Shown here piece by piece: positions 27,708-37,040 of a stretch of 64,000 nucleotides of DNA (position 1 is its first letter; each line of letters opens with the position of its first letter). Source of the stretch: JALORV01 sp963712485 (GTDB lineage Bacteria; Pseudomonadota; Gammaproteobacteria; Burkholderiales; Burkholderiaceae_F). The stretch lies in NCBI GenBank assembly GCA_963712485.1, contig CAVQID010000015.1, positions 28,186 to 92,185 on the forward strand, read 5' to 3'. The notes under the pieces were generated by a model that had not been told where the DNA came from, made no database searches, and saw only the letters and a program-made list of their open reading frames with translations. The position numbers and the translations under genes were made by a program.

Positions 27708-28451
27708 GTGACCGCGCAGGACACGCTACTCGCCGCGCTGTTCTTTGCCGCCGCGGTCCTGTATTCATCCGTCGGCCATGGCGGCGCTTCGGGTTACCTG
27801 GCGGCAATGGGCCTGATGGGGATGCCTGCTGCGATCATGCGTCCGACCGCGCTGGTGATGAACGTCGCGGTGTCGTCCATCTCCCTGTACAAGTTCGCGC
27901 GGGCTGGAGGCTTCCAGTGGCGCCTGTTCCTGCCGTTTGCCGCCAGCGCGATGCCAATGGCGTTCATCGGCGGCCGCATCCAGCTGCCGGTGGCGTGGTT
28001 CGGCGTTCTGGTCGGCGCCGTATTGCTGTTCTCGGCGGCTCGCCTGTTTCTCGACGCCATCAGCGATCAAGACCGTCCGCGACCCGCGCGACGGCCACCG
28101 CCGTTGTGGCTGTCACTCATTATCGGGGCGGCGATGGGGCTGCTGGCGGGATTGACCGGCGTCGGCGGCGGAATCTTCCTGAGCCCGCTGCTGGTCCTGA
28201 CCGGCTGGGCGACGGTGCGCGAGAGTGCCGCGCCGACGGCCGCTTTCATCCTGGTGAACTCGGTGGCGGGACTGGTGGGTCTGCTGAGCCGCCAGCCGGC
28301 GCTGCCGGACGCGCTGCCCGCGTGGGTCGCGGCGGTGGTCGCGGGCGGATTCATCGGCGCGAGCTTCGGCTCCCGACGGCTCGGCCACAAGGCGCTACGC
28401 CTGGCACTGGCAGCGGTGCTGGTGATCGCCGGCGGCAAGATGCTTCTCTGA
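27708..28451 (+). CDS. TauE/SafE family membrane permease
   Basis: A 247-residue polytopic protein with about eight helices and two family repeats (VGHGGASGYLAAMGLMGMP and LTGVGGGIFLSPLLVL). TauE/SafE proteins export sulfite, sulfoacetate or related organic anions. The substrate here is unknown. The start is a GTG six bases after the DUF4019 stop, so co-transcription is likely. It converges on polA. Confidence 0.88.
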   Translation: MTAQDTLLAALFFAAAVLYSSVGHGGASGYLAAMGLMGMPAAIMRPTALVMNVAVSSISLYKFARAGGFQWRLFLPFAASAMPMAFIGGRIQLPVAWFGVLVGAVLLFSAARLFLDAISDQDRPRPARRPPPLWLSLIIGAAMGLLAGLTGVGGGIFLSPLLVLTGWATVRESAAPTAAFILVNSVAGLVGLLSRQPALPDALPAWVAAVVAGGFIGASFGSRRLGHKALRLALAAVLVIAGGKMLL

Positions 28452-28498
28452 TGGCTGCGTCGCACTGAGGCCGCGCAGATCGATCCAGCGCGTTCCTT

Positions 28499-31223
28499 TC
28501 AGTGCGCCTCGTCCCAGTTGTCGCCGACCCCCAGCTCGACCAGCAGCGGCACGCGCAGGTCGGCAACGCCGGCCATCAGCGCGGGCAGGCGCTCACGCAG
28601 CTGCGCGACCTCGGCGTCGGGGACTTCGAGCACGAGTTCGTCATGCACCTGCATCACCAGGCGGGTGGCAAGCGAGGACTCGTGGATCCAGCGATCGACC
28701 GCGATCATCGCGAGCTTGATCAGGTCCGCCGCAGTGCCCTGCATCGGCGCGTTGATCGCCGCACGCTCGGCAGCACCGCGGCGCGGGCCGTTCGGCGAGT
28801 TGATTTCCGGCAGCCAAAGTCGCCGGCCGAACACGGTCTCCACATAGCCCTGGCGCTTCGCCAGCGCCCGCGTCGACTCCATGTACTTGGCGACGCCGGG
28901 ATAGCGCATGAAGTAGCGATCGATGTAGCTGCGTGCCGCATCGCGCTCGATGCCGAGATTGGATGCAAGCCCGAACGCGCTCATGCCGTAGATGAGGCCG
29001 AAGTTGATGACCTTGGCATAGCGGCGCTGCTGGCTCGAGACCTCGGCGACCGGCACGCCGAAAACTTCCGACGCCGTCGCACGGTGGATGTCCTCGCCCT
29101 TCGAAAAGGCGTCAAGCAGGCCGCTGTCCTCCGAGATGTGCGCCATGATGCGCAATTCGATCTGCGAGTAATCGGCCGACATGATGCGATGGCCCGGCGG
29201 TGCGATGAACGCTTCGCGGATGCGCCGGCCCTCCGCGGTGCGGATCGGGATGTTCTGCAGGTTGGGGTCCGATGACGACAACCGCCCGGTAACCGCAATC
29301 GCCTGCCCATAAGTCGTGTGTACCCGCCCTTGCGCGTCGGCGCTCAGCGGCAGCTTGTCGCAGTACGTGGACTTGAGCTTCGACAAACCGCGGTGTTCGA
29401 GCAGCAACTTGGGCAGCGGGTAGTCCTCCGCCAGCTTCTCGAGGACTTCCTCGTCCGTGGACGGTGTGCCGCTCGCGGTCTTCTTGATCACCGGCAGCTT
29501 GAGCAGCCCGAACAGGATCTCGCCGATCTGCTTGGGGCTGCCGAGATTGAAGGGCTGCCCCGCCAGTTCGATCGCCTCGCGTTCCAGCTGCGCAATGCGC
29601 TCTCCCAACTGCCGGCTCTGCTCCTCGAGCTTCGGCGCGATCGATCAGTACGCCGGTGCGTTCCATTCCGAACAGCACCCGGGCGACCGGCAGTTCGATG
29701 TCCTCATAGACCTTGCGCAGACGCTCGTTGGGCTCGATCTGCGGCCACAGCGCCTGGTGCAGTGCGAGCGTCACCTCGGCATCCTCGGCGGCGTAATCGG
29801 TGGCCCGGTCGAGCGCCACTTCATCGAAACACAGCTGGTTCGCGCCTTTGCCGCAGACCTCCGTGTACGTCAGGGTCCGGCGGCCCAGGTGTCGCTCGGC
29901 AAGCGAGTCCATGTCGTGATTGCGATGCGCCTCCAGCACGTAGGACTCGAGCAGCGTGTCATGGGCGACGCCGACCAGCCGAACGCCGTGGTTCGCGAAA
30001 ACGTGGGTGTCGTACTTCAGGTGTTGGCCGACCTTGCGATGGTGCGGGCTTTCCAGCCACGGCCGCAGCGCCGCGAGGGTCGGCTCGAACGGCAACTGCT
30101 CCGGCACGCCGGGGTAGCGGTGAGCGAGCGGGATGTAGCAGGCTTTGAGCGGCTCCACCGACAGGGAAATGCCGACCAGCTGCGCCGCCATCGGGTCGAG
30201 CGATGTAGTTTCGGTATCGATGCAGGTCAGTTCGGCCGCGCCGATGCGTTGCAGCCACGTATCGAGTTGATCCGGCGTCGTCACCATTTCGTATTCTGTG
30301 CGGCTTTCCCGTTCGGGCACGGCGCTTGCGGACTGCGCTGCGGGCTGCCCGGTGGCATTGGCAATGGCCTGCGCATCGACTTCGCGCAACCACGACTTGA
30401 ATTCGTACCGCTGATAAAGCTCGCGCAGGCGATCGGCGTCTTCATCGCGAACCGCCAGCGCACTGATCGACGGCACATGCGCAGACAGATCGCAATCGGT
30501 CCTGATCGTCACCAACGTGCGCGCCGTAGGCAGCCAGGGCAACGCCTTGCGCAGGTTTTCGCCGACGGCACCGCCGATCTCGCCGGCACGCTCCACCAGC
30601 GCATCGAGCGAACCATAGGTGTGGAGCCACTTGGCGGCGGTCTTCGGGCCGACCTTGTCGACGCCCGGCACGTTGTCGACGCTGTCTCCGACCAGCGTCA
30701 GGTAGTCGACGATGCGCGCCGGAGGGACGCCGAACTTCGACGCAACACCCGGGATATCGAGCGTTTCGCCGCTCATCGTGTTCACCAGCGTCGTGCGCTC
30801 GTCGACCAGCTGCGCGAGGTCCTTGTCGCCGGTCGAGATCACGGTTCGCAGGCCATGCTCTGCGGCCTGGCGTGCGAGCGTGCCGATGACATCGTCGGCC
30901 TCGATGCCCTCGATTTCGATGACGGGCCAGCCGAGTGCCCGTACCGCCGCGTGGATGGGCTCGATCTGGGCCACCAGATCATCCGGCATGGCGGCCCGAT
31001 TCGCCTTGTATTCGGCGTACAGGTCGTCCCGGAAGGTCTTACCCTTGGCATCGAAGACGCACGCAATGTAGTCGGCCGGAACCTGCTGGCGCAGCGTGCG
31101 CAGCATTCCGATGAATCCGCGGATCGCTCCGGTGGGCTCGCCGGCAGCGGTTCGCAGGTCCGGCAGCGCATGGAATGCGCGGTATAAGTAGCTCGATCCA
31201 TCGAGCAACAACAGTGTTTTCAT
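28499..31223 (-). CDS. polA: DNA polymerase I (one frameshift)
   Basis: The N-terminal 5'-3' exonuclease domain starts MKTLLLLDGSSYLYRAFHAL at 31223. A 3'-5' exonuclease-like domain follows (ELTCIDTETTSLDPM), then the polymerase domain with motif A SADYSQIELRIMAH, motif B RRYAKVINFGLIYGMSAFGL and motif C VMQVHDELVLEVP. The frame breaks near 29636-29645: upstream it reads MERTGVLID, downstream KLEEQSRQLGERI. One extra base explains it. The corrected product is 907 residues, normal for PolA. Because PolA is conserved and both halves are clean, a sequencing error is the likely cause. The ATG is separated by 13 bases from a divergent LOG gene. Confidence 0.93.
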
Positions 31224-31236
31224 TGGGAGATTCGCC

Positions 31237-31974
31237 GTGCTCGACCACCGCAAGAACATACCCAGCCTGCGTGCAGTCACGATGCCGGAGCGCGCGACCA
31301 GCCAGAAGGCACGGGAGTCCTGGCAGCTCTGGGGCATTATTTCAGAGTTCGTCGAGGCGACCGAACGGCTGTCCGAGATCCGGCCGGCGGTGTCGATTTT
31401 TGGCAGTGCGCGGAGCCAGCCCGGCACGCCGAACTACGAACTGGCCGTCGAGATCGCACGCAAGCTCTCGGACGCCGGCTTTGCCGTCATCAGCGGCGGC
31501 GGCCCAGGCATCATGGAAGCCGCCAATCGGGGAGCGTTCGAAGGCGCATCTCCGTCGGTCGGCCTCAATATCGAGTTGCCCTTCGAGCAATCGGGCAACG
31601 ATTACCAGGACATCTCGCTGCGCTTCCGCCACTTCTTTGCGCGCAAGGTCGCGTTCGTCAAGTACGCCGCGGCCTACGTCGTCATGCCCGGGGGCTTCGG
31701 CACCCTCGACGAACTGAGCGAAGCCCTGACGCTGATGCAGACCGGCAAGGGCAAGCGGATGCCGATTGTGCTGGTCGGTTCATCCTTCTGGGCCGGGCTG
31801 CTTGACTGGTTGCGCGACAGGGTTGCGACCGAAGGCATGATCAGCCTCGCCGATCTCGACATGATGCGTGTCGTCGACGACAGCGACGCCGTCGTCAACG
31901 CACTATTCGACTTCTACGACGCGCGCGGCTTCGAGCAGAGTGCCACTGAACGCGAGCAGTTGCTCTATCTCTAA
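31237..31974 (+). CDS. LOG family protein (nucleotide 5'-monophosphate phosphoribohydrolase type)
   Basis: A 245-residue Rossmann-like protein with both family motifs: SGGGPGIMEAANRGAFEG and MPGGFGTLDELSEAL. LOG enzymes release bases from nucleoside monophosphates, including cytokinin ribotides. In bacteria the physiological substrate is often unclear. The GTG at 31237 gives the longest form. ATG 31282 is an equally credible start 15 codons later. It is divergent from polA. Confidence 0.88.
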   Translation: MLDHRKNIPSLRAVTMPERATSQKARESWQLWGIISEFVEATERLSEIRPAVSIFGSARSQPGTPNYELAVEIARKLSDAGFAVISGGGPGIMEAANRGAFEGASPSVGLNIELPFEQSGNDYQDISLRFRHFFARKVAFVKYAAAYVVMPGGFGTLDELSEALTLMQTGKGKRMPIVLVGSSFWAGLLDWLRDRVATEGMISLADLDMMRVVDDSDAVVNALFDFYDARGFEQSATEREQLLYL

Positions 31975-32038
31975 GAGCGCCTGGCTTTCCCGTTCGCCCC
32001 AGCCCTTCCGTGGCGGGCAGCCGGTTAGAATTGAATAT

Positions 32039-32584
32039 ATGTGGCGATCTGCCTCCCCGCGTTCCTACGGCCGCCGGCCGCTGATCTGCGTTGCAGTGAT
32101 GCTTGCGGCTGCCGCAGCGCTGCCCGCGTGGGGTCAGGTGAGCTCGCCGGACGCACGCGCACCGGCAGCGACCGGCGCGAAAGCCGGCAAGCCGGCCGCT
32201 TCGCCTGCGGTACCGCGCCAGCGCATCGAACTCACGCCTGCCGAGCGCCAGGCTCTCGATAAAGCTGCGGCGCCGCCCGCATCCGCCGCGGCGCGCGACG
32301 AACTGGTCCCGACTGAAGCGGACGCCAAGGCCGTCCCGCCGGATGAGCCGGCGACGCGCATCGAACAGGTGTGGACATCGAACCGAATCAGCGAGATCAG
32401 GGTGACGCCGGCGCTGACCGGGCGTACCTACACCATCAACAATCGCGAAGGCCAGCAGCCGATGTCAGCTACCGATACGTCGTCTGGCCTGTCACTGCCG
32501 AAATTCTTCACGTTCGAGTTCGGCCGGCCCGCCGAACGTCCGACTCCCGGGCTGCCTCCTCCGCCGTCGTCTACGACCCGCTAG
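32039..32584 (+). CDS. Exported DUF2782 family protein
   Basis: A 181-residue protein with a signal peptide (VAVMLAAAAALPAWG-Q) and a Pro/Ala-rich linker. The conserved DUF2782 core is near residues 115-165 (RIEQVWTSNRISEIRVTPA, GRTYTINNREG, LPKFFTFEFG). The family is restricted mainly to Betaproteobacteria and often neighbours thrB and polA, as here. Function unknown. It lies 18 bases upstream of thrB. Confidence 0.85.
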   Translation: MWRSASPRSYGRRPLICVAVMLAAAAALPAWGQVSSPDARAPAATGAKAGKPAASPAVPRQRIELTPAERQALDKAAAPPASAAARDELVPTEADAKAVPPDEPATRIEQVWTSNRISEIRVTPALTGRTYTINNREGQQPMSATDTSSGLSLPKFFTFEFGRPAERPTPGLPPPPSSTTR

Positions 32585-32602
32585 CTCGCCGGCCCCGACT
32601 CC

Positions 32603-33583
32603 ATGGCCGTTTTTACCGCGCTGACTCGCGCTGAAGCCGCGAGCTTTCTGACGCAGTTCGCCATTGGCGAACTGGTTGAACTGCAGGGCATTGCCTCCGG
32701 GATCGAGAACACGAATTTCTTCATCACGACGACCCACGGGCGCTACGTCCTGACGATCTTCGAGCGACTGACCTTCAAGCAACTGCCGTTTTACCTGGAA
32801 CTGATGCGCCACCTCGCGCGGCGCGGGCTGCCGGTGCCGGCACCGCAGGAAAATCGCAGCGGCGCGCTGCTGGCTGAGATCAAGGGCAAGCCTGCGGCGA
32901 TCGTCACGCGCCTCGAAGGCCGCGCGGTTGTCGATCCCTCACCCGCGCAATGTGCGCTGGTCGGCGAGGTTCTCGCAAAGATGCATCTGGCCGGCGCGGA
33001 TTTCCCGCTGTTCCAGCCGCATCTGCGCGGCATCGGCTGGTGGAAGGACTCGGTGCCCAAGCTCGAGCCGCACATTCCGGACGAATTGTTCCATCGGCTG
33101 GCCGACGAACTGGTCTACCAGGACTCGTTCTTCCGCAGTGCCCGCTTCGAACGGCTGCCGGCCGGCCCGATCCACGCGGATTTGTTCCGCGACAACGTGC
33201 TGCTCGTCCAGGCGCCCGCGGGCGATGCCATTGGCGGACTGATCGACTTCTATTTCGCCGGCTGCTCCATCTGGCTCTTCGATCTCGCGGTCACGATGAA
33301 CGACTGGTGCATCGATCTCGCGAGCGGAGCGTTCGATCCGGCGCGGGCGCAGCAGCTTATCGATGCATACCACGCGGTGCGACCGCTGACCGAGGAGGAG
33401 CACGAGTGCTGGCGTACGGTTTTGCGGGCCGCCGCGCTGCGCTTCTGGATCTCGCGGCTGTACGACTATTACCTGCCACGACCCGCTCAGGTCCTGACAC
33501 CGCACGATCCGACGCACTTCGAGCGCATCCTCGTGCACCGCATTACCGACGCGACGCTGCCGTGGGTCGCGACGTCGGCCTGA
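32603..33583 (+). CDS. thrB: Homoserine kinase (type II, choline-kinase fold)
   Basis: A 326-residue APH-like kinase that phosphorylates homoserine in threonine synthesis. Catalytic loop GPIHADLFRDNVLL has His191, Asp193 and Asn198, followed by the Mg-binding GLIDFYFAG. N-terminal GIENTNFFI and RYVLTIFERL form the nucleotide lobe. The length fits the type II ThrB of Proteobacteria rather than the GHMP-kinase type. Confidence 0.93.
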   Translation: MAVFTALTRAEAASFLTQFAIGELVELQGIASGIENTNFFITTTHGRYVLTIFERLTFKQLPFYLELMRHLARRGLPVPAPQENRSGALLAEIKGKPAAIVTRLEGRAVVDPSPAQCALVGEVLAKMHLAGADFPLFQPHLRGIGWWKDSVPKLEPHIPDELFHRLADELVYQDSFFRSARFERLPAGPIHADLFRDNVLLVQAPAGDAIGGLIDFYFAGCSIWLFDLAVTMNDWCIDLASGAFDPARAQQLIDAYHAVRPLTEEEHECWRTVLRAAALRFWISRLYDYYLPRPAQVLTPHDPTHFERILVHRITDATLPWVATSA

Positions 33584-33607
33584 TCCGGCGCCGATAGAAT
33601 CGGCCCC

Positions 33608-34375
33608 ATGCAAGTCAGAACGCTGCCGGCTAAGGCCGGCTGGGCCTGGTTGCGCGAAGGACTGGCCCTTTACCGGCGACAGGCATTCGCGTTCACCGCA
33701 CTCGTCATCCTCTACTCGATGGCGCTGATGCTGATCGCGAATCTGCCGCTGGTCGGGCTGCCGCTTGCCGCACTGCTGGTGCCGTTCGGCACGATCGGCA
33801 TCACGGCCGCAGGGCGCGATGCGCAGCGCAACGTCATGCCGCTGCCGTCACTGCTGATCGACGGCTTCAAGGGCCCGCAGCGCAGTGCTTTAGTGCGGCT
33901 CGGCATCGTTCACTCGGCGCTCGTGGTCGTGCTCGTGCTGCTGACGTCGCTTTTTGCCCGCGATGAGATCTCGAACTGGAAGATGATCGAGGGCCAGGTC
34001 GATGCCGCGTCGGTGGCCGGCAACGTACCCTGGGACGCCATCTTCGTCGCCGCAATCATCTACACACCGATACTGATGCTGACCTGGTTTTCGCCGCAGC
34101 TGGTGGCCTGGCACCGGATGCCGGTCGGCAAGGCACTTTTCTACTCGCTTTTCGCCTGCTGGCGTAACCGCTGGCCTTTTCTCGTGCTCGCGTTGGCGCT
34201 GGTGGCTCTGGTCATTGTCGTGTCGTGGGTGACTTCGACGATTCTGAGCCTGCTCGGCGTTTCGCCGCAGGTGGGCTCGATGTTTCTCGCACCGATCGCA
34301 CTGCTGCTGACCTGCGTCGCCTACTCGACGCAATACCCGATCTACCGCACGGTCCTGGAGCCGCCCATGCCGTAA
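33608..34375 (+). CDS. BPSS1780 family membrane protein
   Basis: A 255-residue protein with about six hydrophobic helices. N-terminal AGWAWLREGLALYRRQAFAF and the loop GSMFLAPIALLLTCVAYSTQ match the BPSS1780 family, which is common in Burkholderiales and of unknown function. It starts 24 bases after thrB and is the last gene before the inverted-repeat region. Confidence 0.82.
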   Translation: MQVRTLPAKAGWAWLREGLALYRRQAFAFTALVILYSMALMLIANLPLVGLPLAALLVPFGTIGITAAGRDAQRNVMPLPSLLIDGFKGPQRSALVRLGIVHSALVVVLVLLTSLFARDEISNWKMIEGQVDAASVAGNVPWDAIFVAAIIYTPILMLTWFSPQLVAWHRMPVGKALFYSLFACWRNRWPFLVLALALVALVIVVSWVTSTILSLLGVSPQVGSMFLAPIALLLTCVAYSTQYPIYRTVLEPPMP

Positions 34376-34385
34376 CGCCGAGGGT

Positions 34386-34762
34386 GTACGCGACGCGCTG
34401 CGCGCGTCGCACGTGCACCCTCGGCGGCACGGTTCGCGCGCCGCGCGAACCGCTCAAGACTGATCAGTCGGCTGCGCTCCGGGGCGGCCGCGCGCTCCGC
34501 CGACCGTCAACCTCACGACACACCCACCCAGCCTCCCGCCAGGCGGGAGGAGATGCACACCCCTCCCTCTCCGCCCGGCGGGGAGGGTAAGGAAACCTAG
34601 GAGCGTGCAAGGAGTATCGCGGGGAGGAGTGCCCGCCTTTGCTACTCGGCGTAGCGCGCGGCCGCTCCGGAGCGGAGCCGACTAACCGGTCTTGTGCGGT
34701 TCGCGCAACGCGCGAACCGTGCCGCCGCGAGCGCACGTGCGACCGCGCAGCGGTCGCGTACG
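34386..34762. repeat. Large imperfect inverted repeat with internal hairpins between convergent genes
   Basis: Left arm 34386-34503 and right arm 34646-34762 are complementary over about 118 bases, with roughly 85% identity by eye. Each arm contains a hairpin of the form GCGACGCG/CGCGTCGC (right arm: GCGACCGC/GCGGTCGC) and a second one, GGTTCGCGCG/CGCGCGAACC (right arm: GGTTCGCGC/GCGCGAACC). The first hairpin differs in sequence between the arms but pairs perfectly in both. The 142-base centre has CCTCCCGCC-A-GGCGGGAGG at 34532-34550 and a second G+C-rich hairpin around 34561-34587. It resembles a compound REP/BIME-like element between the BPSS1780 gene and uvrD and may end transcription from both sides. 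Confidence 0.8.
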
Positions 34763-34776
34763 TGAGCGGCGCTGGA

Positions 34777-36978
34777 CTATGCCGGCATCAGCTTGGCGAC
34801 GGCCAGCGCCAGCCATTTGACACCCACCGGTCCGAAGTTGACCTGCGCCCGGGCATCGTCACCACTGCCTTCGAGATTAATGACGACGCCTTCGCCAAAG
34901 CGGGCGTGTCGCACCGCCTGGCCGATGCGAACCCCGTGCGAGGGCGCCGAGCGCGCGGGTGGCGTCGCCGGCGACGTCGAGCGTGCGCCGGTGTCATGCC
35001 ACGGACCGAAGCGCCCACCGCCGCCTGCCGAGACACGCGGCGTCAGCCACTTTACCGCCACCTCGGGCAGTTCTCCGAGGAAGCGCGAGCGGATGCCGTA
35101 GCGCGTCTGCCCGTGCAGCAGCCGGCTCTGTGCAAAACTGATGTAAAGCCGCCGGCGTGCGCGCGTGATCGCCACATACATCAGGCGGCGCTCTTCCTCG
35201 AGTCCGTCCATTTCGTTCAGGCTGTTCTCGTGCGGGAACAACCCCTCCTCGAGGCCGGTGATGAAGACGGCGTGAAATTCGAGGCCTTTGGCCGCATGGA
35301 CGGTCATGAGCTGCAGTGCGTCCTGCCCTGCCTCGGCCTGGTTGTCACCGGCTTCCAGTGATGCGTGCGAGAGAAATCCGGCCAGCGGCGACGGGATCGC
35401 GGTCTCGGCCTCCGCCTGCGTGCCCGGCGCATCGTTGCCGTAGCCTTCCTCCTGCACGAAGGCGGCCGCCGCGTTCACCAGTTCGTTGAGGTTTTCGATG
35501 CGTTCCTGCCCTTCCCTCTCGTTCTGGTAATGCGGGATCAGTCCGCTGCGCTGGATCACGGCGTCGACGATCTCCGACAGCGACAGCTGAGCTGTCTCGA
35601 AGCGCAGGCTGTCGATCAGCGCGACGAACGCGCCGAGATTGGTGCCGGCCTTGCCGGTCATCGCGCCCACCGCGGCGTAGAGGCTCGCCGAGCCGGAGCG
35701 CGCCGCGTCGGCGAGTTGCTCCAGCGTCCGGGCGCCGATACCGCGCGGTGGAAAGTTGACGACGCGCAGGAACGCCGTGTCGTCTGCCGGATTCTCGATG
35801 AGCCGGAGATAGGCGAGCGCATGCTTGATCTCGGCCCGCTCGAAGAAGCGCAGGCCGCCATAGACGCGGTACGGGATGGCCGCGTTGAAAAGCGCGTGTT
35901 CGATCACGCGCGACTGCGCATTGGACCGGTACAGCACCGCGATTTCGGAACGGGTGTGGCCCTCGGCAATCAGGCCTTTCACTTCGTCGACCAACCAGGC
36001 CGCCTCGTAGCCGTCCGTCTGCGCCTCGTGGATGCGTACCGGCTCGCCCTCGCCGGCATCGGTCCACAGTTCCTTGCCGAGCCGGCGCTGGTTATTGGCG
36101 ATCAGCGCGTTGGCGGCGTTGAGGATGTGGCCGACTGAGCGGTAGTTCTGTTCGAGCTTGATCAGGTTCCTGACCCGGAACTCGCGCTCGAAGTCCGCCA
36201 TGTTGCCGACGTTGGCGCCGCGAAAGGCGTAGATCGACTGGTCGTCGTCGCCGACGGCGAAAATGGCGTTCTTCCCGCCCGCAAGCTGCTTCAACCATGC
36301 GTACTGCAGCCTGTTGGTGTCCTGGAACTCGTCGACCAGGATGTGGCGGAAGCGGTCCTGGTAGTGGCTCCGCAGCACCTCGTTGCGGTCGAGCAGCTCG
36401 TAGCAGCGCAGCAGCAGTTCGGAAAAGTCGCACACGCCCTCGCGGTTGCACTGCGCGTCGTACATCGAAAAGAGCTCGACGAACTTGCGGTTGTAGTCGT
36501 CGTTGACCTCGACGTCCTTCGCGCGCAGCCCGGCTTCCTTGGAACTGTTGATGAAAAGCTGCAGGTTGCGCGGCGGATAGCGCTCGTCGTCGATGTTGTT
36601 CGCCTTCAGCAGCCGCTTGATTGCGCCGAGCTGGTCGGCGGAATCGAGGATCTGGAACGTCGACGGCAGGCCAGCATCGCGGTGATGCGCACGCAGCATG
36701 CGGTTGCACAGACCATGAAAAGTGCCGATCCACATGCCGCGCACGTTGATCGGCAGCATTGCGGCGAGGCGCGTCAGCATCTCCTTCGCCGCCTTGTTGG
36801 TGAAGGTCACCGCGAGCACGCCCTGCGGCGACAGCTGGCCGGTCTGGATCAGCCACGCGATGCGCGTCGTCAGCACGCGCGTCTTGCCGCTGCCGGCACC
36901 GGCAAGGATCAGGGCGGACTGGTTCGGGAGCGTGACGGCAGCGAGTTGCTGCTCGTTGAGGTTCTGCAGCAGATTCAT
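34777..36978 (-). CDS. uvrD: DNA helicase II (UvrD/Rep superfamily 1A)
   Basis: A 733-residue 3'-5' helicase. Motif I AGAGSGKTR (Lys32), motif Ia VTFTNKAAKEM, motif II ILVDEFQDTNR, motif III VGDDDQSIYAFRGA and motif IV/V LEQNYRS and MTVHAAKGLEF are all present. The C-terminal segment (FGEGVVINLEGSGDDARAQV, then GVKWLALAVAKLMP) is the UvrD-type Tudor-like tail, which favours UvrD over Rep. It acts in nucleotide excision and mismatch repair. It is divergent from leuS. Confidence 0.93.
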   Translation of the reverse strand: MNLLQNLNEQQLAAVTLPNQSALILAGAGSGKTRVLTTRIAWLIQTGQLSPQGVLAVTFTNKAAKEMLTRLAAMLPINVRGMWIGTFHGLCNRMLRAHHRDAGLPSTFQILDSADQLGAIKRLLKANNIDDERYPPRNLQLFINSSKEAGLRAKDVEVNDDYNRKFVELFSMYDAQCNREGVCDFSELLLRCYELLDRNEVLRSHYQDRFRHILVDEFQDTNRLQYAWLKQLAGGKNAIFAVGDDDQSIYAFRGANVGNMADFEREFRVRNLIKLEQNYRSVGHILNAANALIANNQRRLGKELWTDAGEGEPVRIHEAQTDGYEAAWLVDEVKGLIAEGHTRSEIAVLYRSNAQSRVIEHALFNAAIPYRVYGGLRFFERAEIKHALAYLRLIENPADDTAFLRVVNFPPRGIGARTLEQLADAARSGSASLYAAVGAMTGKAGTNLGAFVALIDSLRFETAQLSLSEIVDAVIQRSGLIPHYQNEREGQERIENLNELVNAAAAFVQEEGYGNDAPGTQAEAETAIPSPLAGFLSHASLEAGDNQAEAGQDALQLMTVHAAKGLEFHAVFITGLEEGLFPHENSLNEMDGLEEERRLMYVAITRARRRLYISFAQSRLLHGQTRYGIRSRFLGELPEVAVKWLTPRVSAGGGGRFGPWHDTGARSTSPATPPARSAPSHGVRIGQAVRHARFGEGVVINLEGSGDDARAQVNFGPVGVKWLALAVAKLMPA

Positions 36979-37040
36979 GAGCGGGACGAAGTTTAGCGGC
37001 CCCTATAATCACCCTCTTGAATCAAATACTTAGAACATCG

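Noticed and set aside
29457..31187. Long open frames antisense to polA and other genes
   Set aside because: High G+C DNA gives long antisense frames by chance. These lack ribosome sites and domains, and the opposite strand encodes well-known proteins.
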